From Streptomyces atratus (GTDB lineage Bacteria > Actinomycetota > Actinomycetes > Streptomycetales > Streptomycetaceae), in NCBI RefSeq assembly GCF_900119365.1, contig NZ_FPJO01000016.1, forward strand, positions 1-64,000: a DNA stretch of 64,000 bases. The letters run 5' to 3'. The notes beneath the pieces are model-generated. The model saw only the letters and a list, made by a program, of their open reading frames with translations. It was not told where the DNA came from and ran no database searches. Within the stretch, counting starts at the first letter, position 1; each line of letters starts with the position of its first letter. Shown here in pieces: positions 16,422-25,535 of this stretch. The position numbers were made by a program, and so were the translations under genes.

Positions 16422-17573
16422 CTACGGGGGCGGGGCCGCCGGGTCCCAGCCGTGCCAGCGTAGGGAGCCCTGGACATGCCGGATGAGGTACTCCAGGTCT
16501 GCGCAGTAGACGGAGGGATTCTGGTAGCCACGGGCGGTGCTGAAGCGATGCGGGAGGTAGCCTCCGCCGCACACCTCCACCAGAGGGCAGCTCTGGCACT
16601 GTTCAGCGAGCGCGACCTTCCCGTACTGCCGGTGCAGGAGCTTTGGATGGTGAAGGACCTCGTCGAAGGACTGCCTGAAGACGTCGAGCCCCAGCCAGGA
16701 GGCGCCTTCCTCGACGGACCGCAGGGTGTCCACGCCCTCGATCGTGCCGTCGGACTCGATCACGACACTCGTCGGCGGGGCCAGACCCAGGGATTCCACC
16801 GAGCCGCGCACGCCGGAGCTGAGCGCCACGATGTCCTCCAGCATCCGTATGCCGTGCCTGTCTTCGGGCCGGGCAAGCCAGGTGTCGTAGACGCGGCTCA
16901 TCCACACCCCGTACTCGGGCACGCTCGGATCGCCACGGTGCGGTGGCTCGTCGTGCGTCCCGTGCGGCAGACCGAAGTCGATCACCGGAGGCTCGAACGA
17001 CGCCAGGTAGTCGTGGACCTCGACCGGGTCGTTGGCCAGGTCCACAACGGCGAGCACTCCTGCGAACAGGTGGGGTCGGGACCGCAGGAGGTCGATGCCG
17101 CGTACGGCCGAGGCGGCGCTCGACCGGGAGGCATGGGTCAGCCGATGCCGATCGTTCGCGGACGGCGGCCCGTCGAGGCTGACGCCCACGACAACCTCGT
17201 ACCGCTCGAAGAGGTCCAGCCACGGCTCCGTGAGAAGCGTCCCGTTGGTCTGGAGCTCGAAACGTACCTCCACACCGGCCGGAACACTTTCCCGTACGAC
17301 GCCGAGCAGGTCAGCCATGTGTCGGGGGCCGGCGAGTAGGGGCTCTCCACCGTGCAGAACGACATGCGCGCTCGGCAGGCCGTGCGCCACGGCGTGCTCA
17401 CCGATCCTCCGCCCGGCAGTCTGGGCAACATCCACACTCATCCGGGCGGGTAGACGCTGCCACGCCTGGTCCGCGGAGTTGAAGACGTAGCAGTAGTCGC
17501 AGTCGATGTTGCAGCGATTGGCGACCTTGAGAATGAAGGACCGAAAGGGAGCGATGTTCTCGCGCGGCGTCAT
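16422..17573 (-). CDS. fxsB-like: FxsB-like radical SAM/SPASM peptide maturase
   Basis: A 383-aa radical S-adenosylmethionine enzyme. Cys21, Cys25 and Cys28 (N-R-C-N-I-D-C-D-Y-C-Y) bind the radical-generating 4Fe-4S cluster. H-G-G-E-P-L near residue 75 and L-Q-T-N-G-T-L near 108 are the expected SAM-contact motifs. The C-terminal SPASM region has C-x-x-C-P-L-V-E-V-C-G-G-G-Y-L-P-H-R and N-P-S-V-Y-C-A-D-L, which binds auxiliary clusters. These features match the FxsB family, which forms three-residue cyclophanes in precursor peptides ending F-x-S-x-x. It starts 13 bases after the 64-aa precursor gene. The unusual W-T-W core suggests a variant specificity. Confidence 0.88.
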   Translation of the reverse strand: MTPRENIAPFRSFILKVANRCNIDCDYCYVFNSADQAWQRLPARMSVDVAQTAGRRIGEHAVAHGLPSAHVVLHGGEPLLAGPRHMADLLGVVRESVPAGVEVRFELQTNGTLLTEPWLDLFERYEVVVGVSLDGPPSANDRHRLTHASRSSAASAVRGIDLLRSRPHLFAGVLAVVDLANDPVEVHDYLASFEPPVIDFGLPHGTHDEPPHRGDPSVPEYGVWMSRVYDTWLARPEDRHGIRMLEDIVALSSGVRGSVESLGLAPPTSVVIESDGTIEGVDTLRSVEEGASWLGLDVFRQSFDEVLHHPKLLHRQYGKVALAEQCQSCPLVEVCGGGYLPHRFSTARGYQNPSVYCADLEYLIRHVQGSLRWHGWDPAAPPP

Positions 17574-17586
17574 CGAGCGGGAGAGC

Positions 17587-17781
17587 TCACAGGGGCCAGG
17601 TCCAGATCAGTGAAGCCTGGTGACCACCTTCGCCTGTACTGTTCGCCGCGGTCCGCTCGGCTGCCAGTCGCTGCCGTACACGGGCGGCGACGGGGTCCAG
17701 GACAACCGAGCTCTGCGTGGGTTCCGGGGCCACGGGCGTCACCGGGGCGTGCGGCGTGGGAACGGACGTGCGTGACAGCAT
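17587..17781 (-). CDS. Putative RiPP precursor peptide ending W-T-W-P-L
   Basis: A 64-aa open frame directly upstream of the radical SAM gene, with GAGGAG six bases before its ATG. The leader is Pro-rich (residues 8-22) and then helical (V-A-A-R-V-R-Q-R-L-A-A-E-R). The last residues are S-L-I-W-T-W-P-L. FxsA-type precursors end F-x-S-x-x; here an aromatic residue also stands at -5, but Trp replaces Ser at -3, giving a Trp-x-Trp core. An alternative frame (17570-17785, TTG start) overlaps the fxsB-like ATG but lacks a plausible core. The assignment rests on position, ribosome site and the C-terminal aromatic motif. Confidence 0.68.
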   Translation of the reverse strand: MLSRTSVPTPHAPVTPVAPEPTQSSVVLDPVAARVRQRLAAERTAANSTGEGGHQASLIWTWPL

Positions 17782-17888
17782 TCAACGCTCCTCGTAACAG
17801 TGCGACGGCGGTTGAGTCGGCAGATCGGCCCGCAATGTAGCAGTCCCACTACCTACGATGGTATACCCAATCCGGCCACAAGCTCGGC

Positions 17889-20663
17889 TCACCCCGCCTG
17901 CGACGCAAGCAGCCGCTCGAGAGTGTCGGCGGCCCCGTTCACGCCCAACCGCCGGTACACGGCAAGTGCTTCGCTCAGCGAGCCCTCAGCCTGCGCGGGT
18001 CCGTCTGCCATCCAGTCGCAGCGTCCGATCCCTTCCAGCGCCCGCGCTTGCTCCAACGGACAGCGGATGTCCCGAGCCAACCCCAGCGCCTGCTCGAAAT
18101 ATCCCCGCGAGGCGGTCCAGTCACCAGAAGCGTGCAGCAGCATCCCCCAGTGGTTCAGGACCTCAGCCTCCCCGCACCGGTCGCCGAGCTCCCGCAGAAT
18201 CTCCAGGCTCTGCTGGAACGCTTCGACAGCGTGGTCCTGCTCCGCGACGATTCCGTGCGCCACACCCAACTCGCCCAACGAGGCAGCCTCGCCGCCACGG
18301 CTACCGAGATCGCGGTACGAATCCAGGGCATCCTCCAACACACGGATCGCCTCGGTGACGTTCCCTTCCACGCGGTCCAGCACCCCGAGGTGGCGGACGC
18401 TGTTCGCGCGCCCGAACCGCTCGCCGAGCTCCGTGTAGTGCTCCAGCGCCTGGGCATGGGCCTCCCGTGCCCCGGGCAGGTCGCCGGTCAGCCGCCGTAC
18501 GACGCCGAGTTCGTTGAGGGCGTACGCTTGGTGGACCCGGTCGTCGAGCTCCTGATAGATGTCGAACGCCTGACGGTGCCGCCGCGTGGCCAGCTCATAC
18601 TCACCCATGAGGCAGTGCACGATGCCCAGGTCCCGCAGCGAGTTGGCCTCTCCGTAGCGGTCACCCAGCTCGCGATAGATCGACAGGGCCTCGGTCTGCT
18701 CCTCCACCGCCACGTCGAACTGGCTTGTCTGCCGGCGCACCATGCCGAGGTCCGCGAGCGCGTTCGCCTGGCCGAGCCGGTCGCCGATGTCGCGGTAGAG
18801 GGCAAGGGCCTCGGTCTGGGCGCGGGCCGCGGCGTCGTTGTCCGCGATCATGTACGAGACGATGCCCGCCTGGTTCAGAGCGTCCGCCTTGCCGCGTCGT
18901 TCGCCGACTGCCTCGTACTCCGTCACCGCCTCGTTCAGGGCTTCGATCGCCTCAGGGTAGGCGGCCATGAAGCGCCGTACGACTCCGACCTCGGCGAGCG
19001 CGCCAGCCAGCGCGCGCCGGTTGCCGGTGTGCCGGGCGGCCTCGGCGGCCGTGCGGTGAAGGCTGACGGCCTGGTCCCACGGGCCGGCCTGCCGCAGGAA
19101 GGGGGCCATGGCCGCGGCCATACGGACGACCAGCTCATGCAGCGCGAGACTGTTCGCTCGCCGGATGCAGGCAAGGACGTTCGCCCGCTCGTTCTCCAGC
19201 CAGCCCAGGGCCGCCGTACGCGACTCCATGGGTGGCGTCTCCACCTGCGCGGCGACGCCTGGTGGCGCCGGTGTGGCAGTGCCACCGCGAAGGATGTGTC
19301 CGTTCGCGACAGAGAGGGCGGCCAAGTAGTAGGTGCACACGCGCTGAACGGCCTGAACTTGTTCCATGGTGCCTCCCTCGTCGGCGAGACCGCGGGCGTA
19401 GTCGCGTAAGAGGTCATGAAGCCGATAACGGCTTCCAGGGTGTTCGTCGATCAGATGGGCGTCGTAGAGCGCGTCGAGTTGCTCGCGCGCCGCGGCCACC
19501 GAGACTGAGCCGAGCGCGGCACCGGCATAGGCGTCGAGGTCGGTACCAGGGTAGAAGCCGAGACGCTGGAAGAAGCGCTGCCGCTCCGGCGCGAGGTCAC
19601 GGTAGGACAGGTCGAACGTCGCGGCGACTGCGCGCTCCCCGGCCCGGAGTTCTCCCAGCCGGTCCCGTGCCGCCACCAGCCGCGCCCGCAGGTCCTCGGC
19701 GCTCCACAACGGATGATGGCGCAGCCGCGCTGCGAGCAACGAAACCCCCAGCGGCAAATACCCGCACAGTCCCACCAGCTCCGCGAGCACGGCATGGTCG
19801 AGCGAGTCCGCCGGCCGCCCGCTGAGGCGTACGAAGAGGTCGACCGAGTGCTCCGGCGGCAACGCCGCCACAGGCAGGACCACCTCCTCGTACGCCGCCA
19901 GCCGCTTCCGGCTGGTCACCAGCACGAGACAGCCGCTCCCGCCCGGGAGTAGAGGCTCAAACTGGCGATAGCTGGCCGCGTTGTCGAGGATGAGTAGCGC
20001 CTTCTTGTCCGCGAGCCGACTCCGCCACATGGCCGCTCGCGCCTCGGCGACCGCGCCCACGTCGTCGCCGACGGGAATCCGCTGCACAGGCACCCCGGTC
20101 GCGGCCAGCAACGAAGCCAGCGCCTCGGTGGCCTGCACCGGCGCGCGCCCCGTCGTGTGACCGTTGAGGTTCACGAACAGCTGCCCGTCCGGGAATCGTT
20201 CCGACAGCACATGGCCGGCGTGCACGGCGAACGTTGTTTTGCCGACCCCTGGCATTCCGTCGATCACATGCACGGGCAGCGCCGAGCCGCTCTCCTGCGA
20301 GATCCTCACGGACCGTACCAGCGACTCGAGTTCGGCGCTCCGGTCGGTGAACGCCGCGGTGTCGCGCGGTAGCGACCGCAGCACCAAGGCGGCCCCTGGA
20401 GGCTCCGTCCCGCTCCCCGGCTGATGCGGCTCAGGGGACTGCTGGGGCGTGCGGGTCTCCGACAGTGCGGCGAGCAGCATGGTCAGCCCGACCGTGGCCC
20501 CGCCCAGCATTGCGAACGAGAACCAGGCATGCCGCTGTAACCACCCCAACCAGCCTGGCCACTCCGACTCGGACACCGCGTTCGTGACGAGTCCCACGAG
20601 CATCGTTGTCACGGCACCCCCGGCTGCCACGACGCCGATCGTGATCCCCCGCCGGAGTCTCAT
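17889..20663 (-). CDS. Membrane-anchored NB-ARC/TPR STAND protein, FxsT-like
   Basis: A 924-aa protein. Two N-terminal hydrophobic helices (about residues 8-28 and 49-68) anchor it. An NB-ARC NTPase follows: Walker A G-M-P-G-V-G-K-T-T at 136-144, Walker B L-L-I-L-D-N-A at 223-229, and a G-Y-L-P-L motif near 300. From about 500 to 910 there are some ten tetratricopeptide repeats (E-L-G-D-R-x-G-x-A-x-x-L-x-x-L-G). The layout is that of AfsR/FxsT proteins but without the SARP DNA-binding head. STAND proteins are ATP-driven switches that sense ligands with their repeats. It begins the operon that continues with precursor, radical SAM enzyme and GNAT, so a sensor role for the modified peptide is inferred. 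Confidence 0.85.
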   Translation of the reverse strand: MRLRRGITIGVVAAGGAVTTMLVGLVTNAVSESEWPGWLGWLQRHAWFSFAMLGGATVGLTMLLAALSETRTPQQSPEPHQPGSGTEPPGAALVLRSLPRDTAAFTDRSAELESLVRSVRISQESGSALPVHVIDGMPGVGKTTFAVHAGHVLSERFPDGQLFVNLNGHTTGRAPVQATEALASLLAATGVPVQRIPVGDDVGAVAEARAAMWRSRLADKKALLILDNAASYRQFEPLLPGGSGCLVLVTSRKRLAAYEEVVLPVAALPPEHSVDLFVRLSGRPADSLDHAVLAELVGLCGYLPLGVSLLAARLRHHPLWSAEDLRARLVAARDRLGELRAGERAVAATFDLSYRDLAPERQRFFQRLGFYPGTDLDAYAGAALGSVSVAAAREQLDALYDAHLIDEHPGSRYRLHDLLRDYARGLADEGGTMEQVQAVQRVCTYYLAALSVANGHILRGGTATPAPPGVAAQVETPPMESRTAALGWLENERANVLACIRRANSLALHELVVRMAAAMAPFLRQAGPWDQAVSLHRTAAEAARHTGNRRALAGALAEVGVVRRFMAAYPEAIEALNEAVTEYEAVGERRGKADALNQAGIVSYMIADNDAAARAQTEALALYRDIGDRLGQANALADLGMVRRQTSQFDVAVEEQTEALSIYRELGDRYGEANSLRDLGIVHCLMGEYELATRRHRQAFDIYQELDDRVHQAYALNELGVVRRLTGDLPGAREAHAQALEHYTELGERFGRANSVRHLGVLDRVEGNVTEAIRVLEDALDSYRDLGSRGGEAASLGELGVAHGIVAEQDHAVEAFQQSLEILRELGDRCGEAEVLNHWGMLLHASGDWTASRGYFEQALGLARDIRCPLEQARALEGIGRCDWMADGPAQAEGSLSEALAVYRRLGVNGAADTLERLLASQAG

Positions 20664-21012
20664 GCGCGGGCCGCCCGTCCACCGAGCGGAAAGACCGAAT
20701 CCGTCTTGCTACCGAGGGCACGACACATCGAACCGAGAATAGCCCTGACCACGAAGCCCCCCGAGTCCGACACCCCAACTCCCCAAGCGCATCAGCTATG
20801 GAGGACCTTGGCAAGGCCACCTCTACGCCAATAAACGCCCTGCTTCAGGCCGCTTGCCTCAGAGGAGGAAGGCGCCCGGGCTTTCCCCGGCTCGGATTTC
20901 TAAGGTGGCTCCGTCCCACCCGGCCCGTTCGGCGGTCGATGCGCCTAGATTCCGGGCTGGACGACATGACTCTGGAGGTCCTTAGAGAGGTCAGTGGCCT
21001 GCTGCACCAATA
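20664..21012. other. Intergenic region between STAND gene and sspD
   Basis: About 350 bases. It should hold the promoter of the STAND gene near 20664-20760. A short plus-strand frame ends at 21013 with a protein-like tail (L-D-D-M-T-L-E-V-L-R-E-V), possibly the end of a lost gene. Nothing is certain here. Confidence 0.4.
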
Positions 21013-21055
21013 AGCCAGCGTGCCCGGTTGCGAAGCCGCAGACCGGGCACTGGCT
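21013..21055 (-). terminator. Terminator after sspD
   Basis: AGCCAGCGTGCCCGGT pairs with ACCGGGCACTGGCT (two bulged bases) around a 13-base loop, nine bases beyond the sspD stop. Confidence 0.65.
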
Positions 21056-21063
21056 GTTACCTA

Positions 21064-21900
21064 TCAGAGATGGCAAACCGCGCAGGCGGCATCGTCGTCG
21101 TCATCGTCTAGTGCGTTGGACAGGATTTCCAGCAACGGACGGTTCGGCTTCTGCCGCTTAGCCGCACGCTCAAGTGCCACCTGATGCTTAGCCTCGATGT
21201 CCTCTCGCCGCTCTATCAATTCGTCGAGAGACTCCCCCTGTGACCAGGTGTACTTGCGGTCCTGCATGGCCGTGTCCTGGTGTTTGACCTTGTTCTCGTA
21301 AGCTATGGCCTTCTCAAAGAGCTCCGGATGCCGGTCCTTCAGTCCAACCCACTCATGCTTACGCTGGAAGAAGCAGAAGTAGCAGCCGGATCGGGTGCGC
21401 CACTCGTAGTAGCCGGGGAGGCCGATGCCAGCCTCGTCGAGGATTCGATCCACTCCCGCGCGATCAATACCGTCCTCGCGGAAGGGGAAGACGGCGGTGA
21501 TGTTCGGCTTGGTGCTGACGTAGCCGAGTCGGTTCTCGTCGGCCCGGATCGCCACGTACGAGATGGCCTCGTCGTCGCCGATCCATTCCTCAAGAGGCTT
21601 GATCTTCAGGTTCTTGGTGCACCAGCGCATCTGGGGGCTGGGCAGCGTTCCCTGGTAGACCTCAAGCCAGTGATCGAAGTCCCGGGACGAGTTGAGTCGC
21701 TCGATGGGCTTGCCGAGGGCGCCTTCGAGACGGTTGAGGTACTCATATGTCTCGGGCAGCTCGGCGCCGGTGTCGCAGAAGAAGTACTCCATCTCCGGTA
21801 CGCGGTCTCGCATGTAGATCGCGAGAGATGAGGAGTCCTTGCCTCCCGAGATACCGAGTACGTGGCGCTTCTTGCTGTTGGAGCTGTCGGTGTCTGTCAC
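21064..21900 (-). CDS. sspD: SspD-like ATP pyrophosphatase / PAPS-reductase family protein
   Basis: A 278-aa member of the adenine-nucleotide alpha-hydrolase (PAPS reductase) family. The PP-loop S-G-G-K-D-S-S is at residues 18-24 and activates DNA by adenylation for sulfur insertion. Cys residues that could hold an Fe-S cluster or carry sulfur occur at W-C-T-K-N-L-K, G-C-Y-F-C-F-F and C-A-V-C-H-L at the very end. The L-K-I-K-P-L-E-E-W segment after the first Cys is family-typical. It overlaps sspC by four bases and is the last gene of sspABCD. Alone it could be DndC or BrxP; the DUF4007 and SspE neighbours decide for SspD. Confidence 0.9.
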   Translation of the reverse strand: MTDTDSSNSKKRHVLGISGGKDSSSLAIYMRDRVPEMEYFFCDTGAELPETYEYLNRLEGALGKPIERLNSSRDFDHWLEVYQGTLPSPQMRWCTKNLKIKPLEEWIGDDEAISYVAIRADENRLGYVSTKPNITAVFPFREDGIDRAGVDRILDEAGIGLPGYYEWRTRSGCYFCFFQRKHEWVGLKDRHPELFEKAIAYENKVKHQDTAMQDRKYTWSQGESLDELIERREDIEAKHQVALERAAKRQKPNRPLLEILSNALDDDDDDAACAVCHL

Positions 21901-24900
21901 AGCTGCTCCTTCTGCTCGGATGCGACGCTGTCCTGGCCGGACAGGTGCTCGGCCAGGGCGGCAAGCAGGATGCGTGCGCCGTCGGGGCCCAGTGCTTCCT
22001 CAGCTTGCCTGATGACACTGACAACGAGCTCGTCTGCGGCATTCCGCGACTTCTTCGGGACATGGATAAGCGTGCGCTCTTCCGTTCCCTGTGGGGTGGT
22101 GAGGGTCAGCAGGCGAGTGTCGATCTGGCGCTGCTTCGGCTTAGAGCGCTTGCTGACTTCCCTGACGGCCTCGTCGGCCGGCTCCTCCTCCACGGCGTTG
22201 TAGAGGTGGCTCACGCGGTCCAGCGCGCGCGCCCTGTCCCGTACTACTCGGGGGAAGACGTCCACGTCACGGTCTGTCCAGTCGCCGAGTGCCTGGTTGA
22301 CGAGTTGGACCACAACCGTCCCGAGCCAGTCGTCATCGGGAAGCATCTCGTTGAGCACTCGAGTCACAAAGCCGTGGAGGCTGACTTCGAGCGAGGCGTC
22401 GGCGAAGCCGCGCATGCGCTCAGCCAGGCCAACCCGCAGTTCGCCGATACTCGACGCGGGGAGTCGAAATTCCTGCGCCAACGTATTCACCACGTGCTGG
22501 CACAAGCTCGCGCTGGCGTCGGTGAGCTCGTTTAGCGCAGCCGTGAGGCGTACGACGTATGCCTCCGCTGTCTCGGAGTCCTTCCGCGTGCTTGGGGTGA
22601 CCTTCTCAAAGCCGAGTGCCTCGGGGAGTTCCTCGAAGACCAACTGGTCCGGGTCGGTCGCTTCGGATAGCACCTTGCGGACCACGAGGGTGTCTTCGCT
22701 GAGTCGGCGGGTCTTGCGCGAGTATTGGTCCAGGACCATCACTCGTTCCAGCATCCCGCGGGTGACCGCCAGCAGTGCCGGGTTCCGGTTGGCTCGGCTA
22801 CGGGGGATGTCGACGCCAAGCGACGTGACGAGGCCATCGAGTACGAGTCGGCGCTGGCCGCGGTCGGCCGGAGTCGCCTTGAGCGCGAAACGCTCCGGAT
22901 TGACGTTCAGGCGCTCCATGATCGGGGCGGTGAGACGAGGGCAGTAGTTGCCTTCCTCGAAGACCGCAACGTCGTTGCCGCGCAAGACGAGCGCTGCGAC
23001 GACCAGGATCGGGACAACGCCAGCCTTCACGCCGTACGGAGGAGCCATGAGCCGCTCGTAGATCTCTACGAGGTTGGTTGGCTCCGTGGCTTCGCTCAGT
23101 GCCGCCTCGAGAGCCTCCCAGACAGGCATGATGCTCTCGTTCGTGGCAGCACTCGGGCGGGACATGCCGTGTGTGTGGATGCTGCCTTCAGAGTTCTGAC
23201 CGCCGTTGACCTCGCCAGCGGCGCGATGCAGTCCGAGGTGCTCAACGACGCCGTCGTACAAGGCACGTTCTGCGGGGAACTTGTCGTGAGGCCAACCGAG
23301 CAGGGGCAGCCCTGTCTTCTCGATCATCGACGTGAGGACTTCGCGGCGCGTGCGGGCTGCGTTGCTGGTGAGCTGGTGGCGGCCCACCATCTCGTTCCGT
23401 ACGTGAGGGGTCTGGTGATAGACCACGTTGCACGCTTCGGATACGAGCCCTGCGTAGCTGCGGGCCTTGAGCTGCTGGGCCGGTTGCCCGTCGGTCTCCT
23501 CGCCGCTCTTCCACAAGTACCAGCTCGACTCATCGCTTCCCGGGCGGAATGCTTCGGCGAGCATGGCGGTGATGCGCTGGGAGAACTCTCCGGCCCGTTC
23601 GTTGATCTCCCGCCGGGCGACGTGGTCGAGCTCCTCATCGCTCATAAGGTCCTGAAGCGCCACGAGGGTGTTGCCGACGTCCAGTACCGCCTGGGGGTTC
23701 TTGGTCACACCGATGACGACCGGGAGCGGTGAGTCGACCCGGGGGGTGCTCTTCAGATCACCGAAGTGGAAGACGAGCATCCCGTCGGCCGCATCCTGCA
23801 CGACCTTGGGGCCTCGTAGCTTCTCGGTCTGGTGGCTGACGGCGGTCACGAAGTGCCGCTGCATGCCGGTGAGCTGGCTGTGCGCGCCCGCAGCAACCGC
23901 GTTCGGGAGGACATTTGTCCCGAGGTGCTTGTTGAAGTAGCGCACTACGTCGTCGGGTTGGAGCTGGATAGCGATCTCGCGCACCCGGGCATCGATGTCG
24001 ACGTCGGTGCCTTGCCAGATCCGGTATTCGTCGCTGTATGAGCGGTGGACGACGAGCCCGTCCTCCACCAGCTTGTCGAGCCTCTTCTTCAGCTGGTCGA
24101 ACCGCTTTGTGTCGGTCGCGTCGGTCGGGTCGTTCAGTGCGAACTGGATCATCGCCGGCGTGGCGCGCAGGAGTCCGTCGGCGTCGATGAGGTTGAGTAC
24201 GCCGATCGCCTTGAGTAGTTCCTGATCGGCTTCGGGGAGCCCGTGGGCTTCCTCGAGGCGGGCGTTGATCTCCAGCCATCGGCTCGCCTTGGAGGAGGCG
24301 AGGATCGTGGTGCGCCCGGCGGAGAAGAAGAAGTCGTACAGCTGCGGGATCCGGATCGTCGAAGCGCGCTCCGGCGCCTCGTCCGCGCAGGTGTCGAGAG
24401 TGCGTCGCACCGTGTGGGGCTCGTCGTTGACGAGGAAGCCACTGAGGCTTCGGTCGTTCTGGCCGATCTGTGTCGCCATGAGTGGGGCTGCTACGGCGGT
24501 GAGCGGGTGCAGCGGGTACAGGTTGGCGAATGACTCCGCGGTGATATCGACGACGGAGTGCAGAGAATGCTGGCGCCAGATGCCGTGGGCCGCCTGCGCC
24601 TGCGCGGCTACGAGCTTCCTCCCCTGTTCCTGCACCGATGCGTGGGCCAGTTTCCTCTGTAGAAGGTAGACCGCGTCACCGAGGTTGGGGGCGAAGGTGA
24701 CGTCCTCGAAGCGCCCTTGGATCTTGGCCCATTCCTGGGTCTGGACGGAGTTGGACTGAGAGGCGTAGTCCGTAAAAGCCAGGTGCTGCAGGGTGAACAT
24801 GAAGAGCGGCAGCCCCTTGGCGCCGGCGCTCTTCTCCGCGAGGATTTGGAGCAAGTAGACATCGCTCTCGGCATGGCTGCCCTCGCCGCTGGAGACGAGA

Positions 24901-25535
24901 TATTCCAGCGTCTTGCCGAACTCATCGATGATCAGGAGAAGCGGTGCCTTGCCGCACAGCGTGGTGACTGCGTGCAGCAGGCTGTCGGTCGTCGGGATGT
25001 CGGTCTCCGCGCAGGCAGCCATGGCCGTCGCGACGTCCTTCGGTACGCGCTTCCTCCACCTGCGGTCCACAGCGGTCTGAAGGGCCCGGTGGATGGTGTC
25101 GGCCAGTGGTTCTCTGCGTGCTGTGGTGACAGCTCCCAGGAAACCTTCTGCCGCGAGCGCCTCACGGTTCTCTGCGATCTCCTGCGCCAATGCGGCGTTG
25201 GTCGCAGCTACCGCCTCGTAAGCAGTGGTTCGACGCTCAGCGTCGTGACCCAGGAATGCGTCGATCAGGTTCGACAGAGTCGACTTGCCGGAGCCGTAGG
25301 GCCCGGTGAAGGACCAGGCGCGATTGCGCTTGAGATCTCCCAGGGCATTGCCAACGCGGTCCAGGACGTCGCCAGCGCGCACGCCGACGTACGGGGAGTG
25401 GAGGTCCTGGACTCGGACGTCGCGTTCCAGGTTGGTGGAACGGAACTCCGTTCCGACGAAGCTGATTCCTGTAGGGATCTGGATTCCCGCGCCCTTCCGC
25501 TTGGTGCGGGAAGTTGGCTTGGTGGCCGTGGTCAC
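21897..25535 (-). CDS. sspC: SspC-like large P-loop ATPase
   Basis: A 1212-aa ATPase. Walker A G-P-Y-G-S-G-K-S-T lies at residues 78-86 and Walker B L-L-L-I-I-D-E-F at 199-206. The rest is mostly helical and without recognisable catalytic motifs, resembling BrxC/PglY-type ATPases. In Ssp systems SspC provides the ATPase for single-strand phosphorothioation together with SspB and SspD. It overlaps sspB at its start and sspD at its end by four bases each, so all three are translationally coupled. Size and context agree with the family; domain borders in the C-terminal 800 residues cannot be set by eye. Confidence 0.85.
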   Translation of the reverse strand: MTTATKPTSRTKRKGAGIQIPTGISFVGTEFRSTNLERDVRVQDLHSPYVGVRAGDVLDRVGNALGDLKRNRAWSFTGPYGSGKSTLSNLIDAFLGHDAERRTTAYEAVAATNAALAQEIAENREALAAEGFLGAVTTARREPLADTIHRALQTAVDRRWRKRVPKDVATAMAACAETDIPTTDSLLHAVTTLCGKAPLLLIIDEFGKTLEYLVSSGEGSHAESDVYLLQILAEKSAGAKGLPLFMFTLQHLAFTDYASQSNSVQTQEWAKIQGRFEDVTFAPNLGDAVYLLQRKLAHASVQEQGRKLVAAQAQAAHGIWRQHSLHSVVDITAESFANLYPLHPLTAVAAPLMATQIGQNDRSLSGFLVNDEPHTVRRTLDTCADEAPERASTIRIPQLYDFFFSAGRTTILASSKASRWLEINARLEEAHGLPEADQELLKAIGVLNLIDADGLLRATPAMIQFALNDPTDATDTKRFDQLKKRLDKLVEDGLVVHRSYSDEYRIWQGTDVDIDARVREIAIQLQPDDVVRYFNKHLGTNVLPNAVAAGAHSQLTGMQRHFVTAVSHQTEKLRGPKVVQDAADGMLVFHFGDLKSTPRVDSPLPVVIGVTKNPQAVLDVGNTLVALQDLMSDEELDHVARREINERAGEFSQRITAMLAEAFRPGSDESSWYLWKSGEETDGQPAQQLKARSYAGLVSEACNVVYHQTPHVRNEMVGRHQLTSNAARTRREVLTSMIEKTGLPLLGWPHDKFPAERALYDGVVEHLGLHRAAGEVNGGQNSEGSIHTHGMSRPSAATNESIMPVWEALEAALSEATEPTNLVEIYERLMAPPYGVKAGVVPILVVAALVLRGNDVAVFEEGNYCPRLTAPIMERLNVNPERFALKATPADRGQRRLVLDGLVTSLGVDIPRSRANRNPALLAVTRGMLERVMVLDQYSRKTRRLSEDTLVVRKVLSEATDPDQLVFEELPEALGFEKVTPSTRKDSETAEAYVVRLTAALNELTDASASLCQHVVNTLAQEFRLPASSIGELRVGLAERMRGFADASLEVSLHGFVTRVLNEMLPDDDWLGTVVVQLVNQALGDWTDRDVDVFPRVVRDRARALDRVSHLYNAVEEEPADEAVREVSKRSKPKQRQIDTRLLTLTTPQGTEERTLIHVPKKSRNAADELVVSVIRQAEEALGPDGARILLAALAEHLSGQDSVASEQKEQL

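Noticed and set aside
17570..17785. 71-aa frame overlapping the radical SAM start by ATGA, alternative RiPP precursor
   Set aside because: TTG start and no aromatic or otherwise modifiable core at its end; the 64-aa frame has an ATG with a well-spaced GAGGAG and a W-T-W-P-L terminus.
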